Source: a virus. Taken from it: 46,172 nt of DNA. The stretch spans positions 1 through 46,172 of the IMG/VR virus record IMGVR_UViG_3300035670_012355, one strand, 5' to 3'. How positions within the stretch are numbered: the first letter of the stretch is position 1; every line of letters starts with the position of its first letter. The notes beneath the pieces are model-generated. The model searched no databases, was not told where the DNA came from, and saw only the letters and a program-made list of their open reading frames with translations. Shown here piece by piece: positions 1-6,417 of this stretch. The translations under genes were made by a program, and so were the position numbers.

Positions 1-991
1 TTACTCTGTTGATTTTAGAGTTGGTAGAGGTAATATCTGTAAAGTATAGGTGAGATAGGTTTACAATTGAGTTAGCATCCACGTTAATCAAATCTTGACC
101 TGTACCTACATAAATGTCTCCGTAAGATATATTATGCCCGTTTTCATATGAACCTTCTGGTCCGTCTAATTCAAAACAGTGACCTGCAGGAGAAATAACT
201 ACAAAATTATCTAAATTACCAGCCCAACTTTGGTCTGTATCAATACCATCGTCACCACAATTCCATACAACCACGTAAGATGTATTTACAGTTCCTCCGA
301 ACCACTCAATACCATCATCTTGGTTAGCTACAATTTCGATATTATTGATTGAAGTTCCAAAACCAACACCACCTAAAGTTAAACCATTAATTTCGTTTCC
401 AGAGCCAATATTAGCACCTCCGTGACGAATTGAAACGTGAGATAAAATACCGCTGTTATCGTGAGTATTAATTCCACCGTACAATCCGTTTGGATCAGAT
501 GTTGGAATACCTTCAATTTGAACTTCAGTAACCTCACCAGTTGCATCTGGTTTAGGTGAAATTGGAGCTTTACCTAAAATAATTACTCCACCCCACAAAC
601 CATTTACAGTTGGATCTAAATTAGGTGAAGCAAAATTTCCCGCTGCAATATCTGCTTGCGAAATCTCATCTGCAACTGAAGTAAAGATAATTGGAGCAGC
701 AGCTGTTCCCTCTGCAATTAACTTACCACCACGAGCAATCAATAAAGCAGTCGCATTAGCACCTGTACCCGCTTCACCTTTAATAATTGTACCTGGCTCA
801 ATTGTTAAAGTAGCTCCATCCTCTACCGCAATTCTACCTGCTAACTGGTAAATCGTATCTGAATACCAAGTAGTATTAGTTGTAATATTGGACGTGATTA
901 CTTTATTTTGTGTTGGAATCGGATCTATAATCACCTCATCACCACATGCTACCATTAAAAACGGTAATAATAAAAACAAAATTTTTTTCAT
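1..991 (-). CDS. Partial secreted lipoprotein with beta-helix-like repeats
   Basis: The 3' end of the gene lies outside the window; about 330 residues are visible from the ATG at 989-991. The N terminus is a lipoprotein signal (hydrophobic run, then MVAC with Cys16, followed by Gly-Asp-Glu). The rest is rich in Gly, Asn, Ile and Val in short strand-turn units, for example the segments GTIIKGEAG and GGKLIAEGTAAAPIIFTS, which suggests a right-handed parallel beta-helix like many Bacteroidota surface proteins. There is no catalytic motif that I recognise. Acidic residues right after the Cys fit the rough pattern of surface-exposed Bacteroidota lipoproteins, but this is inference. It is unusual on a phage and could be a host-derived surface-conversion gene or a receptor-masking protein. 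It is divergent from the next lipoprotein gene. Confidence 0.75.
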   Translation of the reverse strand, partial: MKKILFLLLPFLMVACGDEVIIDPIPTQNKVITSNITTNTTWYSDTIYQLAGRIAVEDGATLTIEPGTIIKGEAGTGANATALLIARGGKLIAEGTAAAPIIFTSVADEISQADIAAGNFASPNLDPTVNGLWGGVIILGKAPISPKPDATGEVTEVQIEGIPTSDPNGLYGGINTHDNSGILSHVSIRHGGANIGSGNEINGLTLGGVGFGTSINNIEIVANQDDGIEWFGGTVNTSYVVVWNCGDDGIDTDQSWAGNLDNFVVISPAGHCFELDGPEGSYENGHNISYGDIYVGTGQDLINVDANSIVNLSHLYFTDITSTNSKINRV

Positions 992-1149
992 AGTTTTTTC
1001 TTATACATATGACTTAACCTATCGCGACAAGTTACGTGAAAATTACGCTTTGATGAAGACGTCATATGACGCTTTTTGCCCTAATATGACTCCAGTATGA
1101 CTAAATCATATTTATAGTCATCAATTAGTAACCTTAAATTCATATTACA
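992..1149. promoter_or_regulatory. Divergent intergenic region with TATGAC repeats and a 12-bp palindrome
   Basis: This 158-base spacer separates two divergent lipoprotein genes. It holds four copies of TATGAC on the plus strand (1008-1013, 1065-1070, 1085-1090, 1096-1101). The second lies inside the perfect 12-bp palindrome CGTCATATGACG (1060-1071). Such clustering suggests an operator for a dimeric regulator. I could not find a convincing TTTG/TAnnTTT promoter on either strand, so the actual start sites are unknown. Confidence 0.4.
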
Positions 1150-1368
1150 ATGAAAAACATACTTACAATTTTAGGGGTTGCATTAGTTATGTCTGCTTGT
1201 TCAACCGCTAACTACGCTACACATAGCATTCGTACTACACCAACCACTACTCGTCAAGCCTTAATTTATGACGACCACGTAGTTATAGTTACTCGAACGA
1301 AAATGTCTGTTGAAGACTATAATCGAATAGTTGCCGTATCAATTCAAAATAGAGAAGAGCGCAAATAG
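1150..1368 (+). CDS. Small lipoprotein
   Basis: This is a 72-residue protein and the only convincing plus-strand gene in the window. It has a short lipoprotein signal peptide ending in VMSAC (Cys17), then a Thr/Arg-rich mature part that ends in charged residues. No known domain is recognised. It is divergent from the beta-helix lipoprotein gene and convergent with the small membrane protein gene that ends at 1378. The stop codon sits inside a GC-rich hairpin. Its size and lipid anchor resemble phage superinfection-immunity lipoproteins, but there is no sequence evidence for that role. Confidence 0.7.
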   Translation: MKNILTILGVALVMSACSTANYATHSIRTTPTTTRQALIYDDHVVIVTRTKMSVEDYNRIVAVSIQNREERK

Positions 1369-1374
1369 CGCTCT
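1356..1374. terminator. Bidirectional hairpin between convergent genes
   Basis: A perfect 7-bp inverted repeat, AGAGCGC-AAATA-GCGCTCT, overlaps the stop codon of the plus-strand lipoprotein gene and lies just beyond the stop of the minus-strand gene ending at 1378. Its position between convergent ends fits a shared transcription terminator, though no long T-run follows on either strand. Confidence 0.55.
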
Positions 1375-1377
1375 ACT

Positions 1378-1584
1378 TTAACCTTTAATTACTTGCCTTT
1401 TATTTTGGCTCGAGTAATACCTCTTTTTAGCTTGTTGTTTTAATTTGCTTACCTCATTATTCATGAAGTGGATTTGCTCTTGGATCTCTAAAATTTGTTT
1501 TTCCATTTTGTGGATCTCTAAATAAAGTAAAAATCCCATAACCAAAGTTAGTACAAGGGAGGTTGCTGCTATTGCTGCTGCCAT
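1378..1584 (-). CDS. Small membrane-anchored coiled-coil protein
   Basis: The 68-residue product has one N-terminal hydrophobic segment (about residues 3-22) followed by a heptad-like stretch rich in Glu, Lys, Ile and Leu (about 24-52) and a basic tail. It looks like a single-pass membrane protein with a short coiled coil facing the other compartment. Small proteins of this shape occur as phage spanin-like or i-spanin-like proteins, but no lysis gene is adjacent, so the role is unknown. ATG start at 1584. Confidence 0.6.
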   Translation of the reverse strand: MAAAIAATSLVLTLVMGFLLYLEIHKMEKQILEIQEQIHFMNNEVSKLKQQAKKRYYSSQNKRQVIKG

Positions 1585-1617
1585 ATTATTTTTTGTGTTA
1601 AATTAGTATATACGTAT

Positions 1618-1800
1618 TTAAGGATTGAGGGGTGGTGAAGACTTAAGCAAGCTTTTTTTAGCTCGCTCGTATGCTAATTCATATCGATCTGCTACTTCCA
1701 TTTTTGGATTTTCTTTTTTTATATCTTGAGCAAACGACATTGTTTCATTATAAATGCCTTTTTCATGTGCTTTGTATAAAACCGTTTCTATTTTACTCAT
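1618..1800 (-). CDS. Small hypothetical protein
   Basis: A 60-residue, mostly helical, charged protein with no recognised domain. The ATG at 1798-1800 is chosen over a TTG ten bases upstream, because it overlaps the stop of the preceding membrane protein gene (AATGAGTAA), the usual coupling in this genome. The sequence ends in a Pro-rich tail. Confidence 0.55.
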   Translation of the reverse strand: MSKIETVLYKAHEKGIYNETMSFAQDIKKENPKMEVADRYELAYERAKKSLLKSSPPLNP

Positions 1801-1975
1801 TATTCCCAAAAAATGTTTTTATAAAACTATAAATAAACCCAACCAATACTAAGGGCCATACTACAATCAACGCAACCCTTTCACCATGAGTAAACGAGTA
1901 TTCGGGAGCAATTTTTATTGTCCCATAATGCATCAACCATTGGAATATAAACCCAATTAATAAATATATTATCAT
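1793..1975 (-). CDS. Small two-segment membrane protein
   Basis: A 60-residue protein with two hydrophobic segments (about residues 2-16 and 35-53) joined by a short polar loop containing His-Gly-Glu. Length and layout resemble small phage inner-membrane proteins, but no family is recognised. Its ATG lies only about ten bases after a strong hairpin, so the transcript leader would be very short if transcription starts after that hairpin. Confidence 0.6.
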   Translation of the reverse strand: MIIYLLIGFIFQWLMHYGTIKIAPEYSFTHGERVALIVVWPLVLVGFIYSFIKTFFGNNE

Positions 1976-1986
1976 GCTAGAATATA

Positions 1987-2009
1987 GTGAGGACCTTTTC
2001 GGTCCTCAC
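1987..2009 (-). terminator. Strong hairpin terminator
   Basis: A perfect 9-bp stem, GTGAGGACC with GGTCCTCAC, and a 5-base loop. It lies 45 bases beyond the stop of the 34-residue acidic protein gene and just upstream of the membrane protein gene starting at 1975. On the plus strand it is followed by GTTTT, so it could work in both directions. It resembles the hairpins at 4431 and 40160. Confidence 0.65.
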
Positions 2010-2053
2010 GTTTTAATTCACTTCTATTAAATTTCTTTTTATCTCCGTGATTT

Positions 2054-2158
2054 TTAGAAATCATCTTCCTCCGAATCAGATTCGCTAAATGTCCCTCTTC
2101 GGTACTTCGGCGTTTGTTGGGTATCTTCATCTTCGTAGTCTTCATAATCGTTATACAT
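2054..2158 (-). CDS. Very short acidic protein
   Basis: A 34-residue open frame (ATG at 2158) with an extremely acidic, Tyr-containing N terminus, a basic centre and an acidic tail ending in EEDDF. The stop is followed by a strong hairpin, which supports a real gene end. The acidic-aromatic tail is similar in style to the tails of single-strand-binding proteins that recruit partners, but there is no OB fold in so short a product. No family recognised. Confidence 0.45.
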   Translation of the reverse strand: MYNDYEDYEDEDTQQTPKYRRGTFSESDSEEDDF

Positions 2159-2160
2159 AA

Positions 2161-2358
2161 CTATAGTTTAGAGGCCCATTTATTAAAATATTCAGTTTTA
2201 GCTTTACCTTTTAGTTGTTGGCGTTTTTCCCAATTTGGGGGTAGTGTTACTTTAAAACGAGGTGTAATCTTTAGGTCGCTTTCCGTCTCTTGGATCGAGT
2301 CCGTTGAGGAAGGCAGTACCAACTTCTTTACACTTTTTACTAATTCGATTGGTCCCAT
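2161..2358 (-). CDS. Hypothetical protein overlapping its upstream gene
   Basis: The last 40 residues (from about SDLKITPRF to the tail WASKL) read like real coding sequence: charged, Trp-containing and unlike a shadow. The frame overlaps the end of the 2252-2560 gene by about 107 bases in another frame. No well-placed start codon exists near that gene's stop; the ATG at 2358 is one option, a TTG further in is another. It may be an overlapping gene, or the downstream part of a frameshifted product. Product unknown. Confidence 0.4.
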   Translation of the reverse strand: MGPIELVKSVKKLVLPSSTDSIQETESDLKITPRFKVTLPPNWEKRQQLKGKAKTEYFNKWASKL

Positions 2359-2560
2359 AATAATAAATTGGGCCATTGTATTCTTCATAATAAGGTTTAT
2401 TAGGATTTTCAACATTTAAAATTCGTCTTTTACCAGTGAAACTTCTAAATTCGCGGGCTGTAACTCGAGCCCATTTTTCACCATCGAAACTAACTTCACA
2501 ACACAATGCTGAATTAAAGTCATAGGTTAATTTGATTAGGTTACCTGTTTTTTCAGCCAT
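2252..2560 (-). CDS. Hypothetical protein
   Basis: A 102-residue protein whose ATG overlaps the stop of the preceding gene as TAATG. It has a beta-rich N terminus with paired Cys-Cys, then a basic segment and a Tyr-rich loop. No family recognised. Its C-terminal coding region is overlapped in another frame by the 2161-2358 reading frame. Confidence 0.6.
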   Translation of the reverse strand: MAEKTGNLIKLTYDFNSALCCEVSFDGEKWARVTAREFRSFTGKRRILNVENPNKPYYEEYNGPIYYYGTNRISKKCKEVGTAFLNGLDPRDGKRPKDYTSF

Positions 2561-2850
2561 TAGAAGGGCAATTCATCATCTCCTCCAACTGCAAAACGAT
2601 CTGCTTCCATCTCGTAGTAAGCATCAATTTGTGCTTGTAGGTTTTCAAGGTATTCTACACCTACAATATCACCATTTTGGTAGCGAATCATATCTGTAAT
2701 CTCTTTTTCGTTTTCGATTACGTTTACACCATTACCATTGTTTAGGCTGATGTGGGTGTAAGTTGGTTCAAACGAGATGTCTGCGATTGAACGAAGTGAA
2801 ATCAAGTGCTTGTACTTGTTTCCGAAACCAGTTAATTCAAGAAATTTCAT
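2560..2850 (-). CDS. FlbD-like small protein with an SSB-type acidic tail
   Basis: A 96-residue protein. Residues 1-50 have the alternating pattern of small FlbD-like beta proteins (a leucine-threonine start, then two strands ending in LNNGNGVNVIE). The C terminus is DDELPF, very close to the DDLPF/DDDIPF tail with which bacterial SSB proteins bind replication and repair partners. The body is too short for the OB fold of an SSB. It may use the tail to compete for, or recruit, SSB-binding host proteins; this is inference. Confidence 0.6.
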   Translation of the reverse strand: MKFLELTGFGNKYKHLISLRSIADISFEPTYTHISLNNGNGVNVIENEKEITDMIRYQNGDIVGVEYLENLQAQIDAYYEMEADRFAVGGDDELPF

Positions 2851-2852
2851 AA

Positions 2853-3086
2853 TTAGAGAAGTAAATTGTTATTTTCCAAACCATACCAAAAACGCTCGAG
2901 CCATACTCCGACTTTTACATTTTCAATTTTTTCATCTACTGAGAGATTTTCGTTGTAGCGTTTATCAGCTACCTTTAAAATACCGAAATCAAACAAATCA
3001 CGAGCGTGATCTAGATTTCCTTGCTCTACTGCCTCTTTGGCTTGAGCATAAATTTTTGTCAAAATACCTTTATCTTTTTTAGCCAT
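2853..3086 (-). CDS. Hypothetical helical protein
   Basis: A 77-residue protein, mostly helical and charged, with a pattern similar to a tetratricopeptide-like helical pair at residues 12-40. The start has the GTTATG context seen at many genes here. No family recognised. Confidence 0.6.
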   Translation of the reverse strand: MAKKDKGILTKIYAQAKEAVEQGNLDHARDLFDFGILKVADKRYNENLSVDEKIENVKVGVWLERFWYGLENNNLLL

Positions 3087-3091
3087 AACTC

Positions 3092-3211
3092 TTATTTTAC
3101 CAATTTAGACATCAACATATCAGCACGATTCTTGTATTCCATAGCTAATACAATCATCCCTTGGTTGAGATAATACTCATACTTTTCCAATGCTTCACGA
3201 ACTTCCTTCAT
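3092..3211 (-). CDS. Very short helical protein
   Basis: A 39-residue frame from the ATG at 3211, predicted to form one amphipathic helical hairpin. Support comes from the promoter-like sequence at 3234-3265 just upstream and an A-rich leader ending in AAAGGTAATG. The following gene starts just after its stop. Confidence 0.5.
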   Translation of the reverse strand: MKEVREALEKYEYYLNQGMIVLAMEYKNRADMLMSKLVK

Positions 3212-3232
3212 TACCTTTATTTTTAATTACCC

Positions 3233-3403
3233 CTAAATATAAAACCTCTCTACTGCTCCTCCAACCACCCCAGGTCTTAGTTCAGCAATAGCATAAGTGA
3301 TTCCGTCTTGTTTATGAACAACGTGCCACGTTTTTTTTCCTTGAATGAATTTTTCATTCCACTTTTTACTTGGAATTTTAATGCGTTGTGGTCCTTTTCT
3401 CAT
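3233..3403 (-). CDS. Small basic hypothetical protein
   Basis: A 56-residue basic protein (ATG at 3403) overlapping the stop of the HNH gene as ATGA. It has a Lys-rich N-terminal half and a beta-rich second half ending in RFYI. The last codons double as the -7 box of the promoter for the next gene. No family recognised. Confidence 0.55.
   Translation of the reverse strand: MRKGPQRIKIPSKKWNEKFIQGKKTWHVVHKQDGITYAIAELRPGVVGGAVERFYI
3234..3265 (-). promoter_or_regulatory. Bacteroidota-type promoter for the 3211 gene
   Basis: On the minus strand GTTGG is followed after 19 bases by TATATTTA, 22 bases before the ATG at 3211. This matches the repeated promoter pattern of this genome (TTTGG-N19-TAYATTTA). 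The -7 box overlaps the stop codon of the upstream gene. Confidence 0.6.
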
Positions 3404-3780
3404 CGGTATTTTTTGGCAACATAGTCCCCTTCTAAATGTGATTTTACAATATGACAGTGCTTACAATTCAATTGGTAATTTGAGGGTTGTTCACCTTCAA
3501 GTGTGTGCTTGATATCTGAATTGATATGGTCTACATCTAACATTGATGATTGACCTTTAGTGTGTAAATCAGGATATGATGCTACAGGATCAAAACCACA
3601 ACTTTCACATTGGTGTTCACCTTTTACAAATTTTTCAACCTTATACATTAGGTGTGGTCTATCTTTAAAAACCGCAGCACCACAAATCTGTTTGTATTGG
3701 ATGTGGGTGGAACAAAATACATAACGCTGAGTTTTATTGTAGAACTCAGTTTCATTATTACACCAGCTTACTTTACACAT
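3400..3780 (-). CDS. HNH endonuclease-like zinc protein
   Basis: A 126-residue protein from the ATG at 3780, preferred over an upstream alternative start because it overlaps the stop of the SWIM gene by 13 bases. The N terminus has Cys pairs (residues 2-8 and near 23, 33). The core has CESCGF, then DVDHINSD, then NCKHCH, the order expected of a zinc-bound HNH/beta-beta-alpha-Me nuclease with the catalytic His in DVDH. It may be a homing-type nuclease, or a host DNA-degrading or packaging-linked nickase; the context does not decide. Confidence 0.75.
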   Translation of the reverse strand: MCKVSWCNNETEFYNKTQRYVFCSTHIQYKQICGAAVFKDRPHLMYKVEKFVKGEHQCESCGFDPVASYPDLHTKGQSSMLDVDHINSDIKHTLEGEQPSNYQLNCKHCHIVKSHLEGDYVAKKYR

Positions 3781-4199
3781 AGCTCTTTTTCTACTGCTTT
3801 GATGTGCTTGCAACGACGATCAGCTGCTCTCCAGCTACCAGGACAAGTACAAGTCAATTTAAGACCATTTTGACGAACCTTGTAAAAACCATCACCTGAT
3901 GATGATTCAAATACCCATTCGTTTTTCTGTACAGGTGCCTCTACTACCTCAGGAGCATTATGAACAATATCATTATAAGTGGTTTGTGGGTGAACCTCAA
4001 TCCAATCAGGTGTAAGGTATTTTTTACCGTCAGCAGGTAAAACCATTAAACCAAAATATGGTGAACGCGATTCGTAGCGAAAGCGCTGGGCGGCTTGGAA
4101 TGATCCAAAGCCACGCCCAATTTTTAAAGCGCCCTCAGCATACACAACACGGCTTCTCAGAGTGCCGTATTTGTTTGTATTTGTAAATTTCCAAAGCAT
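3768..4199 (-). CDS. SWIM zinc-finger protein
   Basis: A 143-residue protein. Near the C terminus, LTCTCPGSW followed by RRCKHIKAV gives C-x-C-xn-C-x-H, the SWIM zinc finger used in DNA or protein binding. The N-terminal part is beta-rich and contains a Phe/Arg-rich region (residues 25-50). It is the first gene after a strong promoter-like sequence (4222-4253) and is followed by an HNH protein gene whose start overlaps its stop. Possibly a DNA-binding partner of that nuclease (inference). Confidence 0.75.
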   Translation of the reverse strand: MLWKFTNTNKYGTLRSRVVYAEGALKIGRGFGSFQAAQRFRYESRSPYFGLMVLPADGKKYLTPDWIEVHPQTTYNDIVHNAPEVVEAPVQKNEWVFESSSGDGFYKVRQNGLKLTCTCPGSWRAADRRCKHIKAVEKELCVK

Positions 4200-4220
4200 A
4201 ACCTTAATTCCCTTATTTAG

Positions 4221-4400
4221 TTAAATGTACGAAACATTTTTTAAGTAACCAAATAGAGACTTAAGCCCTTTAAAAATTGTTTTAAGAATGTAAATGTAAA
4301 GTTTAATAACTTTCCAAACTATCCAAAAGTAAAAGTATACAATAGCAAATGCTAAAAGCCAATCTGTCAACTTTGTCATAAAATTTGTATTGTCAAACAT
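4221..4400 (-). CDS. Small membrane protein
   Basis: A 59-residue protein from the ATG at 4400 with one long aromatic hydrophobic segment (about residues 13-40, rich in Phe, Tyr, Trp and Ile) and a basic C-terminal end. The start has the GGGTTATG context, and a promoter-like sequence with an embedded hairpin lies at 4422-4453. The codons of the last residues (SYI-stop) form the -7 box of the SWIM gene promoter. No family recognised. Confidence 0.65.
   Translation of the reverse strand: MFDNTNFMTKLTDWLLAFAIVYFYFWIVWKVIKLYIYILKTIFKGLKSLFGYLKNVSYI
4222..4253 (-). promoter_or_regulatory. Promoter for the SWIM/HNH genes
   Basis: On the minus strand TTTGG-N19-TACATTTA, ending 22 bases upstream of the ATG at 4199. 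It agrees in both boxes and in spacing with the other promoters of this genome. It lies within the 3' end of the small membrane protein gene. Confidence 0.7.
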
Positions 4401-4421
4401 AACCCTTATTTTTATTTAACA

Positions 4422-4453
4422 TAAATATACGAAGCCCCTTTCGGGGCTCCAAA
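4422..4453 (-). promoter_or_regulatory. Promoter with a hairpin in its spacer
   Basis: TTTGG-N19-TATATTTA on the minus strand, 21 bases upstream of the ATG at 4400. The spacer between the two boxes consists almost wholly of a terminator-like hairpin, so transcription from upstream would end where the new transcript begins. Confidence 0.7.
4431..4450 (-). terminator. Hairpin terminator with GAAA loop
   Basis: Minus strand GGAGCCCC-GAAA-GGGGCTTC, 5 bases beyond the stop of the gene ending at 4455. A stable GNRA tetraloop closes a stem of about 8 bp. It is nested inside the promoter at 4422-4453. Confidence 0.65.
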
Positions 4454-4454
4454 T

Positions 4455-4610
4455 CTATGCTAAATATCTTTCAGGTTCTTTTCCTCGTTCTCGTTCTAAT
4501 TGGAGGTCAAGAGTAATAGCAGTACATATTTTCTGAAGATCGCTTTGTCTCATAGAAGCTAAATCTTCATCATCAAGCATATAGATAATATCTAGTGGTT
4601 TAATTGTCAC
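4455..4610 (-). CDS. Small acidic hypothetical protein
   Basis: A 51-residue frame from a GTG at 4610 that overlaps the previous stop, or 41 residues from the ATG at 4580. It is helical and Asp/Glu/Arg-rich, with MLDDEDLASM near the start. A hairpin terminator follows 5 bases after the stop, supporting a real gene end. The start is uncertain. Confidence 0.5.
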   Translation of the reverse strand: MTIKPLDIIYMLDDEDLASMRQSDLQKICTAITLDLQLERERGKEPERYLA

Positions 4611-4740
4611 TATCGGCACCATAAGCTAAATAGTCAGGACGTGCTTTTTTCTTGCGCTTCATTGACTTATAGTTATTTTGAGCCCACTTATGCCATTCCA
4701 TAAATGCTTCGTAGCGTGCTTTACTTGATACTTTACTCAT
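4600..4740 (-). CDS. Small basic hypothetical protein
   Basis: A 46-residue protein with a Trp-containing helical start and a Lys/Arg-rich centre (MKRKKKARP). The start has the GTTATG context. It could bind nucleic acid, but no domain is recognised. Confidence 0.55.
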   Translation of the reverse strand: MSKVSSKARYEAFMEWHKWAQNNYKSMKRKKKARPDYLAYGADSDN

Positions 4741-4749
4741 AACAAAAAT

Positions 4750-4869
4750 TTAATTAGTTAATTTATTTAATACAATATAATTAGCCTTTAAGCGTTTTCC
4801 AAATTTTACTTTAGTTTTTTTGCTTAGAGGTTTTTTACCCTCAACTCGTTTTTTCTCTGACTGTGCCAT
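4750..4869 (-). CDS. Very short Lys-rich protein
   Basis: A 39-residue basic protein, with Lys in long runs over its first two thirds and then a hydrophobic end. Its ATG overlaps the stop of the preceding gene as TAATG, the common coupling here, which is the main support for the frame. Confidence 0.5.
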   Translation of the reverse strand: MAQSEKKRVEGKKPLSKKTKVKFGKRLKANYIVLNKLTN

Positions 4870-5012
4870 TATTTACCTTGCCCTCTGTAGGCCTTTTTAT
4901 AAAGTTTACTAGTTTTGAGTTTAGATGTTTTAGTTTTAGCGTGAACACCTGGACGAGATACTGTTGGTTTTTCTTGAAACGAAGTTGTAGTTTGGGATTT
5001 AATTTTGGCCAT
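4869..5012 (-). CDS. Small Lys/Thr-rich protein
   Basis: A 47-residue protein, basic and rich in Thr, Ser and Lys, likely disordered. It is coupled by TAATG to the next small basic protein. The two may act together, perhaps on nucleic acid, but that is only suggested by charge. Confidence 0.5.
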   Translation of the reverse strand: MAKIKSQTTTSFQEKPTVSRPGVHAKTKTSKLKTSKLYKKAYRGQGK

Positions 5013-5059
5013 TTAAAGAACAAATTAACATTAGTAATAACTGAGCAGTTATACATATG

Positions 5060-5605
5060 TTAGAATTTATCTTTAAGTTCTTCGGCTAGTTTTTTAATTT
5101 TTAAAATATAATTAGGATCTTCAGCATAACCCATTTGTGAAAGTAGGTTATAATATTCTTGATCACTCCGTGCCTTAATTAGACCCGAAGTTGCTTGGTA
5201 GTAACCATAGTCTTCAACTGATGATTCCCAATGATCATAGTATGCGTGGCCATTTTTGGTACCTATACAAGTAGTAGGACGACGTAGTGATTGTTTCATT
5301 CCAAACAAGTTATGGTTTTGTTTAAATACTTTAGATTTAAAACTACCAGTCTCCAATGTCGCCTGAGCTAAGACAATATGTGGAAATTTAAGATGTTTAT
5401 TTTTAATGGTTTCAACTAAAGCATCTTGACTAAAATAATTCCTATCCATATAAATGATAAATTCTTTCTCATATAGAGTAAGATGATTTACTTGGATAAA
5501 TCGACCTATTGTATAAGTCAGAAGTAAAGTAAAAGCTAAAATTGAATAGTGTTTAAAACCGAATCGTTTAAATTCGAGGTTTTGGCGGTTGTAAGTATAA
5601 AACAT
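5060..5605 (-). CDS. Membrane-anchored GH73-type glucosaminidase
   Basis: A 181-residue protein with one hydrophobic segment (about residues 21-40) acting as a signal anchor, followed by a muramidase/glucosaminidase domain. The segment IVLAQATLETGSF holds the conserved Glu (TLETG) of family GH73, followed by NHNLFGMK. Later Tyr- and Asp-rich motifs (AYYDHWESSVEDYGYY) are also typical. It would cut the glycan chains of peptidoglycan. The membrane anchor suggests Sec-dependent export and attachment to the inner membrane, like signal-anchor endolysins. It is far from the GH19 lysin at 41.7 kb. Confidence 0.85.
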   Translation of the reverse strand: MFYTYNRQNLEFKRFGFKHYSILAFTLLLTYTIGRFIQVNHLTLYEKEFIIYMDRNYFSQDALVETIKNKHLKFPHIVLAQATLETGSFKSKVFKQNHNLFGMKQSLRRPTTCIGTKNGHAYYDHWESSVEDYGYYQATSGLIKARSDQEYYNLLSQMGYAEDPNYILKIKKLAEELKDKF

Positions 5606-5620
5606 AACCTTTGGTTTAAA

Positions 5621-5776
5621 TTAAAACAAGTCAAGAAATTTTCCGTCTGTTTTCTTCTCCTTAAATTTACGAACCTTCTCGTCGTTCTCCAACATTTTAT
5701 CAGCTAGCTTTTCGAGATGTTTCGCTTTTTCTTTTTGATAATCTTTAGTTATCTTTTCGTGTTTTTTAGATTTCAT
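5621..5776 (-). CDS. Small charged coiled-coil-like protein
   Basis: A 51-residue, very Lys/Glu-rich helical protein. ATG at 5776 overlaps the stop of the HNH protein gene as ATGA. It ends in FLDLF. No family recognised. Confidence 0.5.
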   Translation of the reverse strand: MKSKKHEKITKDYQKEKAKHLEKLADKMLENDEKVRKFKEKKTDGKFLDLF

Positions 5777-6417
5777 ATTCTAGAGATAAATTCTGAACCA
5801 TCATCTGATTCGGTTGTATTATGTAAACCTAATTCTTTTAAACGCTCAAGTTGATAATCATCTAGTTCCCACTCAATCGCATCTGATGTTTTGAATTTAG
5901 GAACTGAGTCTTCAATTTGAGCAATATCAGATGGGTTAAATACATCACCCACCATAAGAAAGTAATGATTATAACAGAGTACCTCTAAATTTTCTAGTCT
6001 ATAGTTTTTTGGGTCTTTATCTTTAAAATGAAGTAATAAAGGTATCTTATAATCTGATACTCTACGCTCACTAAACCCACATAAACCACACTCTTCTTTT
6101 AAATAACCTTCTTCAAATAAACGTTTTTTAATCTTAGCAGGTGAAAAACTTGTTGCTGGGATTATTCCGTTTATTAGATCTTGTAGTGGAGGTGTTTTAC
6201 CATGATTACCAATCCACTTTTTAATACCTTTACCTGCTTGATTTAGATGTTGCTCGAATAGATTTTTGTAACCTGGTTCTGTAGCATCATAGTTTTTAGC
6301 CCACTGTTTATAGTGTGTGTAACTACAGTTCAAATAACGAGCTGCTGAGCGGTTACTTTTAGTAACGCCCATAGCAGCTAAAATTTGTTCTTTAGTTAAT
6401 GGTTTTGGTTTTGGCAT
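5773..6417 (-). CDS. HNH-type protein with N-terminal helix-turn-helix
   Basis: A 214-residue protein. Residues 8-40 resemble a helix-turn-helix (EQILAAMGVTKSNRSAARYL). Around residues 108-150, CGLCGF, then LLLHFKDKDPKNYRLENLEVLCYNH (split here: Cys-x2-Cys, a His in place of DH, then Asn-rich loop and a final Cys/His), match the zinc-HNH layout found in many phage HNH proteins. The C terminus is acidic. The Asp-His catalytic pair is replaced by Leu-His, so activity is uncertain. It could be a regulator derived from an HNH nuclease. Confidence 0.7.
   Translation of the reverse strand: MPKPKPLTKEQILAAMGVTKSNRSAARYLNCSYTHYKQWAKNYDATEPGYKNLFEQHLNQAGKGIKKWIGNHGKTPPLQDLINGIIPATSFSPAKIKKRLFEEGYLKEECGLCGFSERRVSDYKIPLLLHFKDKDPKNYRLENLEVLCYNHYFLMVGDVFNPSDIAQIEDSVPKFKTSDAIEWELDDYQLERLKELGLHNTTESDDGSEFISRI

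Noticed and set aside
2560-2850. Single-strand DNA-binding protein
   Set aside because: Only the tail matches SSB; the body is too short and lacks the OB-fold pattern.
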